Shown here: positions 27,152 through 33,284 of the stretch, in pieces
How the letters are laid out: the number at the start of each line of letters is the position of its first letter
How positions within the stretch are numbered: the stretch's first letter is position 1
DNA from: Deltaproteobacteria bacterium
Lineage (GTDB): Bacteria; Myxococcota; Kuafuiibacteriia; Kuafuiibacteriales; Kuafuiibacteriaceae
Direction of reading: 5' to 3'
Assembly: GCA_020632995.1 (NCBI GenBank)
Contig: JACKEN010000001.1
Span: forward strand, 310,001-374,000
DNA length: 64,000 nucleotides
Notes under the pieces: generated by a model
Told to the model about the DNA's origin: nothing
Databases searched by the model: none
Seen by the model: only the letters and a program-made list of their open reading frames with translations
Made by a program: the position numbers and the translations under genes

Positions 27152-27712
27152 ATGAGACCGGCGTCGTTCCTGCGCTCCACCCGGCTGGAGTACCGCCACC
27201 CCGAGCTGGCCGACGTGCCCCGCATGGTGGGTTGGATCAACGACCCCGAGGTCCGGCGGCACCTCGACCAGCGCGTCTTCCCGCTCGGCCAGCAGGCCGA
27301 GGAGGAGTGGGTCCGGGGCCTGCCGGCGCGGGTCGCCGCCCGAACCGACGTGGTGCTCCTCGTGCTGCGCCAGTCCGACGGCGAGCCGGTGGGGAGCACC
27401 GGCTTTCACGCCATGAACTGGCTGGCCCGCTGGGCCGAGTTCGGCATCCTGCTCGGGCGGGAGCACTGGAACCAGGGCTACGGGCGTGAGGTCACCTCCA
27501 CCATGCTCCGCTACGCGTTCCAGGAGCTGCACCTCGACGCGGTGCGTCTGCGGGTGAACGCGAGCCACCAGCGGGCCCGGCGCGCCTACGTGCACGCCGG
27601 CTTCGTCGAGGAGGGCGTCCTGCGGCGCGCGGCGTGGGTGGACGGGGCCTACGACGACATCGCGGTGATGAGCGTCCTCAAGGACGAGTGGCGGCCCGAC
27701 GAGGGTGGCTGA
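27152..27712 (+). CDS. GNAT-family N-acetyltransferase (RimJ/RimL type)
   Basis: A 186-residue acetyltransferase. The order is typical of RimL-like proteins: an N-terminal 'TRLEYRHPELADVPRMVGWINDPEV', the central beta-sheet 'VGSTGFHAMNW...AEFGILLGREHWNQGYGREV' with the acetyl-CoA pyrophosphate loop in NQGYGRE, then 'LDAVRLRVNASHQRARRAYVHAGF' with the conserved Asn and Tyr region. Substrates range from ribosomal proteins to sugars and antibiotics and cannot be told from sequence. The ATG is preceded by a GTG six bases upstream as an alternative start. It is divergent from pfkA. Confidence 0.88.
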   Translation: MRPASFLRSTRLEYRHPELADVPRMVGWINDPEVRRHLDQRVFPLGQQAEEEWVRGLPARVAARTDVVLLVLRQSDGEPVGSTGFHAMNWLARWAEFGILLGREHWNQGYGREVTSTMLRYAFQELHLDAVRLRVNASHQRARRAYVHAGFVEEGVLRRAAWVDGAYDDIAVMSVLKDEWRPDEGG

Positions 27713-27774
27713 GTTCGTGGGGTCCCGGGCCGATTGACCGTGAGGTCAGGGGCGTGGTGCCGTCTCGGCCGAAG

Positions 27775-29796
27775 ATGCACGGCCTCCGCCTCTCCCTCGT
27801 CTCTGGGGTCCTCGCCCTCACCGCCGCCTGCGGCGCCCCCGCCTTTGTGGAGCGCACCACCCAGGCGGTGACCGACCCCGACGCGGCGGACTTCTGGGCC
27901 CGGCCGATGCCGTCCGACCTGCGCCGCGAGGCGGACGGGAGCTGGGATCTCGACAAGTGGCCCCGGGCCCGCGAGTCGGACCTCTTGCAGGACTGGTTTC
28001 GCACCGCGGACCGCCGCATGCGCGGGGGCTGGGGCCTGACCGCCGGGGTGTTCATGCCGATCACCGGCGCCCTGGATCCGGCGAGCCTGCCCGCGGATCC
28101 CGCCGCGTCCACCAAGGCAGGGAGCTCGGTCTTCCTCATGGACATCGACGCGGACTCCCCGGAGCGCGGGCGCCGCTTCCCGCTCGACGTCCACCAGCTC
28201 ACCCAGCTCGATCGCTACACCCCCGAGCACCTCCTGGCCGCGACGCCGGTGTTCGGGTTCGTGCGTCGCCCCGCGACGCGATACGCGCTCGTCCTCACCA
28301 CCGACGTGAAGGACGCGGCGGGCGAGCCCCTCGGGCGCAGCCTGGCCTTCCACCAGGCGTTCGAGGACGCGGGCGCGGCGGACGAGGTGGTGGCGCACTT
28401 CGCGCCGCTGCGCGAGGCGCTCGAGGCCGAGGGCTTCGCGCTCGAGAAGGTGGCGGGCGCCGCGGTCTTCACCACGTTCGAGCACACCCAGGAGCTCCGA
28501 GACCTGGTGGCGTGGAGTGAAAGCCAGCCTGCGCCGGTCCTCACCAAGCCGTGGACCGCGGGGCAAGAGTACGAGAGCTACCAGCTCTTCGAGGCGGCGA
28601 TGGAGATGCCGGTGATCCAGCGGGGCGAGCGCCCCTACACCGGCCAGGACGAGGGCGTGATCCTGAGGGACGCCAACGGCGATCCGACCATCGTCGAGAT
28701 GCAGGAGATCAGGCTGATCCTGAGCGTCCCCAAGGCAGAGATGCCCGAAGAGGGCTTCCCGCTCACCCTGTACCTGCACGGCTCCGGCGGCGAGGCCTAC
28801 CAGTTCGCCAACCGCGGCCCCCTCGACGAAGACGCCCCCCGCGATCAGCAGCCCGAGCCGCCGCCCGGCACCGGCCCCGCGGAGTGGCTCGCCCGCCGCG
28901 GGGTGGCCGCCCTCGGTTTCGACTTCCCGCTCCACGGCGAGCGCCACAACCCGCCCGACACCAGCGGCCTGGTGCTCTACAACCTGTTCGGCAACCTCTC
29001 CGCCACCATCGACAACTTCAACGTCTCGGCCATGGAGGTCACCCGCATCTCACGCCTCATGGTCGACACCGAGGTCCCCCTCGGCAGCATCGCCGACGTG
29101 GCCGAGGGCCTCCCGGACACCACCGTGCACTTCGACCCCGAGCGCCTCACCGCGTTTGGCCAGTCCATGGGCACCACCATCGGCGTCAACTGGGCCGGCG
29201 TGGACCCCCGGGTGAAGGGCCTGCTCTTCTCCGGCGCGGGCGGCATGCTCATCGAGATCGCGGTGACCGCGATCGAGCCGGTGGAGCTGAAGGGCGTGGC
29301 GGAGCTCGCGCTCCACCTCGACGAGGACGAGGCGGAGGTCCACATCCAGCACCCGATCCTGCACGCGGCCCAGAACATCTGGGACCTCGTGGATCCGGTG
29401 GCGAAGGCCCGCTACGTGACGGCCGAGCCGTACCCCGACCGCGCCCCCCGCCACGTGATGATGACCGCCGGCTTCCGCGACGGCTACTTCCACCCGCGCT
29501 CCCAGGCCGCGATCGCCACCGCGATGGGCCTGCCCCAGGCGGGCGAGGACGCGGAGCCGATCCTGCCCTCGGTGTTGGCCCTCGCCGGCATCGACAGGGT
29601 GAGCTACCCGGTGCAAGCCAACTTGTCAGGCCGCACCGCCGCGGTGGTGCAGTTCACCGCGCCCTTCAACCTGGGGCACTACGTGGTGTTCAACCAGGAC
29701 GGGGCGCGGCACCAGTACACGTGCTTCCTCGCCAGCGTGGGGTCGGGCGGCGCGCGCCTCGACGCGCCCGCCGGCCTCGACGACCCCTGCGAGTGA
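27775..29796 (+). CDS. Lipoprotein alpha/beta-hydrolase-like protein
   Basis: A 673-residue exported protein; the signal peptide ends in the lipobox TAACG, giving an anchored lipoprotein. The N-terminal half (to about residue 310) is a beta-rich domain seen in large myxobacterial lipoproteins ('DFWARPMPSDLRR', 'GGWGLTAGVFMPI'). The C-terminal half has an alpha/beta-hydrolase pattern: 'FPLTLYLHGSGGEAY' (oxyanion strand), 'GVAALGFDFPLHGER', and the nucleophile elbow TAFGQSMGTT with Ser in GQSMG. A histidine near 'APFNLGHYVVF' could complete the triad. An esterase or lipase role outside the cell is inferred. The start is the ATG that begins the signal peptide; a GTG at 27754 is the alternative. 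Confidence 0.75.
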   Translation: MHGLRLSLVSGVLALTAACGAPAFVERTTQAVTDPDAADFWARPMPSDLRREADGSWDLDKWPRARESDLLQDWFRTADRRMRGGWGLTAGVFMPITGALDPASLPADPAASTKAGSSVFLMDIDADSPERGRRFPLDVHQLTQLDRYTPEHLLAATPVFGFVRRPATRYALVLTTDVKDAAGEPLGRSLAFHQAFEDAGAADEVVAHFAPLREALEAEGFALEKVAGAAVFTTFEHTQELRDLVAWSESQPAPVLTKPWTAGQEYESYQLFEAAMEMPVIQRGERPYTGQDEGVILRDANGDPTIVEMQEIRLILSVPKAEMPEEGFPLTLYLHGSGGEAYQFANRGPLDEDAPRDQQPEPPPGTGPAEWLARRGVAALGFDFPLHGERHNPPDTSGLVLYNLFGNLSATIDNFNVSAMEVTRISRLMVDTEVPLGSIADVAEGLPDTTVHFDPERLTAFGQSMGTTIGVNWAGVDPRVKGLLFSGAGGMLIEIAVTAIEPVELKGVAELALHLDEDEAEVHIQHPILHAAQNIWDLVDPVAKARYVTAEPYPDRAPRHVMMTAGFRDGYFHPRSQAAIATAMGLPQAGEDAEPILPSVLALAGIDRVSYPVQANLSGRTAAVVQFTAPFNLGHYVVFNQDGARHQYTCFLASVGSGGARLDAPAGLDDPCE

Positions 29797-29809
29797 GCTC
29801 GGCCGCCGG

Positions 29810-30331
29810 TCAGACCGTGCCCGACCAGGTGTCAGCCTTCCATCGAGCCAGCGCGGCGTCATCGCGCGGCGAGGCCAGGTAGCGCGACCAGCTCTCGACC
29901 TCGCGTCGAACGACGCCATGCTCCCAGACGCAAAAGGTGGGTCGAAACGTGCCGGGAGCGGGCGGGTAGGCCCCGCCGAAGGGCGCGAAGGCCACCATCG
30001 GCGGCTGGTGGTACCAGACCGCCTCCCACAGCTCGTTCGACTCGCGCCAGACGCAGGTGGCGAGGAAGTAGAAGTCGACCCCGCAGCGGTGGAGGAGGAC
30101 GAAGCCGCAGTCCCCGGGGGCGAGGAGGCTGGGGGCCTCGCGCGAGAGCCACTCGTCGCAGAGCGCCTGCACCCCGCTCGGGACGCCCGCCTCGGCGACC
30201 GCGATCTCGTAGAGCTTGAGGCAGCTGCCGCCAACCTCGTGCAGACCGAGGAAGCGGGCCTCCTTCGGCCGGTGGCGATAGGTGGGATCGACGGATGCGG
30301 CCATGTTCACCTCCAGCGTTCGCAGGTCCAT
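29810..30331 (-). CDS. Uncharacterised protein divergent from the ArsR operon
   Basis: A 173-residue soluble alpha/beta protein with many aromatic residues and four cysteines (GSCLKLYEIAV, ALCDEW, LHRCGVDFYFLATCVW) and a distinctive 'WYHQPPMVAFAPFGG' segment. I do not recognise the family. Two starts have good ribosome-binding sites: ATG at 30331 behind GGAGG, and ATG at 30304 behind GGAGGTGAAC. It shares an 77-base divergent region with the arsR-like gene, so its promoter must overlap or lie close to that regulator's operator and it may be under the same control. Confidence 0.6.
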   Translation of the reverse strand: MDLRTLEVNMAASVDPTYRHRPKEARFLGLHEVGGSCLKLYEIAVAEAGVPSGVQALCDEWLSREAPSLLAPGDCGFVLLHRCGVDFYFLATCVWRESNELWEAVWYHQPPMVAFAPFGGAYPPAPGTFRPTFCVWEHGVVRREVESWSRYLASPRDDAALARWKADTWSGTV

Positions 30332-30372
30332 CTACACCCTCCACGCGCCCGCCGGAACGCTCCGAGCGCCGC

Positions 30373-30404
30373 TTGACAAACCAATAAGCCACGACTTATT
30401 GATT
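30373..30404 (+). promoter_or_regulatory. Promoter and inverted-repeat operator of the ArsR operon
   Basis: A consensus -35 TTGACA is at 30373-30378. A perfect inverted repeat AATAAG-CCACGA-CTTATT covers 30383-30400, filling the spacer and the expected -10 region (about 30395-30403). The ATG of the arsR-like gene follows at 30409. This arrangement, with an AT-rich 6-6-6 palindrome between -35 and start, is what self-repressing ArsR-family regulators bind. The AT-richness stands out from the surroundings. Confidence 0.75.
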
Positions 30405-30408
30405 GACC

Positions 30409-30738
30409 ATGCTCAGCGCCCCGGTAGACGAGAACAAGGTCTTCCAAGCGCTGGCCGACCCCAGCCGCCGAGCGATCTTCGAGTCGCTCACCCGCGGTGA
30501 GGCGGCGGTGAAGGATCTCACCGCGCGCTTCGAGATCTCGCAGCCCGCGGTCTCGCAGCACCTGGCGTACCTGAAGGACGCCGGGCTGGTGCGCGGTCGC
30601 CGGGAGGGGCGCTGCGTCTACTACCGGGTGGAGCCCCGCGGGCTGAAGCCCCTCATCGACTGGATAGCGCACTACCGCGCGTTCTGGACCGAGCGCGTCG
30701 ATCGCCTCGAGCGCCTCCTGGAGAGCATGGACGAATGA
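30409..30738 (+). CDS. ArsR-family transcriptional regulator
   Basis: A 109-residue winged-helix repressor. It begins 'VFQALADPSRRAIFESLTRGEAAV', the hallmark of the subgroup that regulates SRPBCC/AHSA1 genes, with the recognition helix in 'ISQPAVSQHLAYLKDAGLV' and the wing 'GRREGRCVYYRVEPRGL'. No metal-binding CVC motif is present, so it probably responds to something other than arsenic-type metals. The ATG at 30409 is preferred; a TTG six bases upstream is possible. It heads a five-gene operon: its stop overlaps the next ATG, and its promoter carries a palindromic operator, so autoregulation is likely. Confidence 0.93.
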   Translation: MLSAPVDENKVFQALADPSRRAIFESLTRGEAAVKDLTARFEISQPAVSQHLAYLKDAGLVRGRREGRCVYYRVEPRGLKPLIDWIAHYRAFWTERVDRLERLLESMDE

Positions 30739-31175
30739 ACTTCAAGGACACCACGCCCCCAGACCAGACCGACGAGGTCTCCTTCGAGGTGGAGCTGGCG
30801 CACCCGCCCCAGAAGGTCTGGCGCGCGCTCACCGAGCCCGAGCTGATCGGGCAGTGGCTGCTCTCGGTGGCCGAGATGCAGCTCGAGGAGGGGGCGGCGT
30901 TCCGTCTCCAGGCCCCGCCCCAGCCGGGCTGGGATGGCACGGTGCAAGGCCGCTTCCTCGAGATCCAGCCGCACAGCCGGCTCCGCTACGCGTGGGTGGT
31001 GGGGGACATCGACACCGAGGTCACCTTCACACTGACCCCGGTGGACGCCGGGACCCACCTCGCGATCGTCCAGTCGGGCTTCCGCGAGGATCAGAAGCGA
31101 AACTTCGGTGGCGCCCGCTACGGCTGGCGGATGATGGGCGACAAGCTCGTGGACCTGTTGGGGAGGCTCTCATGA
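30735..31175 (+). CDS. SRPBCC / AHSA1-type ligand-binding protein
   Basis: A 146-residue START-like (Bet v1 fold) protein. The family pattern is 'FEVELAHPPQKVWRALTEPELIGQWL', then 'FRLQAPPQPGWDGTVQG', 'LEIQPHSRLRYAWVVGD', 'TEVTFTLTPVDAGTHLAIVQSGF' and the C-terminal helix 'GWRMMGDKLVDLLGRL'. Such proteins bind hydrophobic ligands and very often sit directly after this type of ArsR gene. It overlaps arsR by ATGA and the next gene by ATGA, indicating coupled translation. Confidence 0.9.
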   Translation: MNFKDTTPPDQTDEVSFEVELAHPPQKVWRALTEPELIGQWLLSVAEMQLEEGAAFRLQAPPQPGWDGTVQGRFLEIQPHSRLRYAWVVGDIDTEVTFTLTPVDAGTHLAIVQSGFREDQKRNFGGARYGWRMMGDKLVDLLGRLS

Positions 31176-31540
31176 ACATCGTACTGTGGATCCTGCAAGT
31201 ACTCCTGGCCCTGCACACCGTGATGGGCGCGGTGTGGAAGCTCTCCAACTCCGAGCAGGCGGTGGTCTCCCTCAGCGCGCTCCCGCATGGCGTGTGGCTC
31301 GCGCTGGCCGTGCTGGAGGTGCTCTCGAGCGTCGGCCTCGTCTACCCCGCGTTCAGGAAGGGCTTGTTGTGGCCGGTGGTCGCGGGGGCGGGCTTCATCG
31401 CCTTCGAGATGCTGCTCTTCTGCGGCGTGCACCTGGCGTCGGGAGACTCGAGCAGCGGTCCCATGTTCTACTGGCTGGTGGTGGCGACGATCTCCGTCAT
31501 CATCGGCTACGGGCGGGTGCGGCTGCGGGCGGCACGCTGA
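31172..31540 (+). CDS. DoxX-like small membrane protein
   Basis: A 122-residue integral membrane protein with four hydrophobic helices (MNIVLWILQVLLALHTVMGA; WLALAVLEVLSSVGLVYPA; LWPVVAGAGFIAFEMLLF; MFYWLVVATISVIIGYG). The size, the four-helix layout and the 'K' after helix one (VWKLSNS) match DoxX-like proteins, a family with no single agreed function. It is translationally coupled to the SRPBCC gene and belongs to the ArsR-regulated operon. Confidence 0.8.
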   Translation: MNIVLWILQVLLALHTVMGAVWKLSNSEQAVVSLSALPHGVWLALAVLEVLSSVGLVYPAFRKGLLWPVVAGAGFIAFEMLLFCGVHLASGDSSSGPMFYWLVVATISVIIGYGRVRLRAAR

Positions 31541-31551
31541 GGAGGACCACG

Positions 31552-32010
31552 GTGGCGACGAAGAAGGTGGCGGCGAAGAAGCCCGTGGCGAAGAAGGCGG
31601 CGGCGAAGAAGCCGCGCCTGCTGGCCGGCGGCAACCCGCAGATCGCGAAGGGGGAGGGCGACGCGCCGGTCCAGGCGTACATCGCCGCCGTCCCGGGCTG
31701 GAAGCAGGACGTGTCGCGTCGCCTGGACGCCCTCGTCGTGGCCACCGTCCCCGGCGTCAAGAAGGCGGTGAAGTGGAACTCGCCCTTCTACGGTCTCGAG
31801 GGCAACGGCTGGTTCCTGAGCTTTCACTGCTTCACGAAGTACATCAAGGTCAGCTTCTTCCGCGGCGCTGACCTGAGGCCGCTGCCGCCCGGCACCTCCA
31901 CCCAGGAGGCGGTGCGGTACCTCGATATCGGAGATGGGGCGTCGGTAGATGAGTCCCAACTCGCCGACTGGATCCGGCAGGCGGCGGCCCTGCCGGGGTG
32001 GAACTCATGA
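31552..32010 (+). CDS. DUF1801 (YdhG-like) protein with lysine-rich N-terminus
   Basis: A 152-residue protein starting at a GTG behind a GGAGG ribosome-binding site. The first 28 residues are an alternating Ala/Lys tract (KKVAAKKPVAKKAAAKK) like that of histone H1-like proteins. The rest is DUF1801: 'VQAYIAAVPGWKQDVSRRLDALVVATVPGVKKAVKW', 'SPFYGLEGNGWFLSFHCFTKYIKVSFF' and 'DWIRQAA'. The family has an alpha/beta fold of unknown biochemical role. It is the fourth gene of the ArsR operon; the next gene overlaps its stop. Confidence 0.85.
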   Translation: MATKKVAAKKPVAKKAAAKKPRLLAGGNPQIAKGEGDAPVQAYIAAVPGWKQDVSRRLDALVVATVPGVKKAVKWNSPFYGLEGNGWFLSFHCFTKYIKVSFFRGADLRPLPPGTSTQEAVRYLDIGDGASVDESQLADWIRQAAALPGWNS

Positions 32011-32585
32011 GCACGAACGTCGACATCTACTTCGCCAAGGCCAAGCGGTGGCGCGGGGAGTCCGCGCGGCTCCGCGCCATCCTGCTCGAGTGCGGCCTCG
32101 AGGAGGCCCTCAAGTGGGGCAAGCCTTGTTACAGCTCGGGCGGCAAGAACATCGCGATCATCCAGAAGATGAACGACTTCGTCGCGCTCATGTTCTTCGA
32201 CGGCGCGCTGATGAAGGACCCGAAGGGGCTCCTGCAGAGCCAGGGCGAGAACACCCACGCGGCGCGCAGGCTGACCTTCACGAGCGAGGCCGAGGTCGAC
32301 AAGCTGAGCAAGGCGGTGCGTGACTTCGTCCGCCAGGCGGTGGCCGCGCACGAGGCCGGGGTGAAGGTGCCGAAGCGCGACACGCCGTTGGTGCTGGTGG
32401 AGGAGCTGGAGCAGCGGCTGGCCGCTGACCTCGAGCTGAAGACCGCGTTCGAGGCGCTCACCCCCGGACGCCAGCGGGAGTACAACCTGCACATCGGTGG
32501 GGCCAAGCAGGCCAAGACGCGTGAGAGCCGCATCGACGCGTGCGCGCCCAAGATCCTGGCCAAGAAGGGCTTCCGGGACGCCTGA
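32007..32585 (+). CDS. YdeI/OmdA-like protein with DUF1801 N-terminal part
   Basis: A 192-residue protein. The N-terminal 120 residues are DUF1801-like ('EECGLEEALKWGKPCYSSGGKNIAIIQKM', 'VALMFFDGALMKDP'). The C-terminal 70 residues are the bacteriocin-protection YdeI/OmdA-type domain ('FEALTPGRQREYNLHIGGAKQAKTRESRID', ending KKGFRDA). Its ATGA overlap with the preceding stop makes it the last coupled gene of the operon. Proteins of this type recur beside ArsR-SRPBCC pairs; the physiological role is not established. Confidence 0.88.
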   Translation: MSTNVDIYFAKAKRWRGESARLRAILLECGLEEALKWGKPCYSSGGKNIAIIQKMNDFVALMFFDGALMKDPKGLLQSQGENTHAARRLTFTSEAEVDKLSKAVRDFVRQAVAAHEAGVKVPKRDTPLVLVEELEQRLAADLELKTAFEALTPGRQREYNLHIGGAKQAKTRESRIDACAPKILAKKGFRDA

Positions 32586-32588
32586 GGC

Positions 32589-33284
32589 TCAGCCGCCCAG
32601 CCGCGCCACCACCCGCCACAGCGGGTGCCCGCGCTCCACGTACTTGGCCTCGAAGCGGGTGAGCGGCGGATCTGGCACGTACACCTCCGCGCGCACCTCA
32701 CCCAGCGCAGGGCGCGCCACCGTGAGCGCGGCAGCGAACTCCTCGGCGTAGACCGAGAAGTTGCTCACCAGCGTCACCTCACCCCCCAAGGCGAGCAGGC
32801 TCCCGAACGCGGGGTGCCCGTGCCAGCGCCGTTGCATGTGCTGCTTCTTGGGCCAGGGGTTCGGGTGCAAGACGTAGTGCGCGGCCAGCTTGCGCCCATC
32901 CGCCGCCAGCAACCGCCACAGCCCGGGCACGTCGGCCCGTACCGCGAACGCGTTGCCCACCCCCGCCGCCCGTCGCACCGCTCCGAGCCCGCGGAAGGGG
33001 CCCTTGTGCAGGCGGTGTTGCGAGCGGTCCACGCCGATCACCCACGCTTCGGGGTGGCGGAGCGCGAGGGCCACCGTCCCCTCGCCGGTGCCGCAGCCGG
33101 AGTCGAGCACGAGCGGGCGCGCCCCGGGGCCCAGCGCCACCAGCAGCGCGCGATACGCGCTGACGGTGTGGTCGGGGACCGGGGTGCGGTCGGGGTGCTC
33201 GAGGTGTCGGCGCACCACCTCGGCGAGCCGGGGGTGCAAGCCCTCCTGCCCCCGGGGGAGGCCGGACTCGCTCAGGGGCTCCAC
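32589..33284 (-). CDS. trmB: tRNA (guanine-N7-)-methyltransferase
   Basis: A 231-residue class I SAM-dependent methyltransferase that makes m7G46 in tRNA. The SAM motif is VLDSGCGTGEGTVALAL with 'VIGVDRSQHRL'. The family signature is 'YVLHPNPWPKKQHMQRRW', corresponding to the PDPWPK-H-KRR of known TrmB proteins. The C-terminal 'LTRFEAKYVERGHPLWRVVARL' is also typical (TNFE-K-Y...G). No ATG is available; the GTG at 33284 gives the normal length and overlaps the end of the upstream gene by 13 bases, implying coupling. Convergent with the ArsR operon. Confidence 0.9.
   Translation of the reverse strand: MEPLSESGLPRGQEGLHPRLAEVVRRHLEHPDRTPVPDHTVSAYRALLVALGPGARPLVLDSGCGTGEGTVALALRHPEAWVIGVDRSQHRLHKGPFRGLGAVRRAAGVGNAFAVRADVPGLWRLLAADGRKLAAHYVLHPNPWPKKQHMQRRWHGHPAFGSLLALGGEVTLVSNFSVYAEEFAAALTVARPALGEVRAEVYVPDPPLTRFEAKYVERGHPLWRVVARLGG

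Noticed and set aside
27716..27733. Possible further copy of the dispersed repeat (ggggtcccgggccg)
   Set aside because: Only about 14 bases match; a chance GC-rich string is sufficient explanation.
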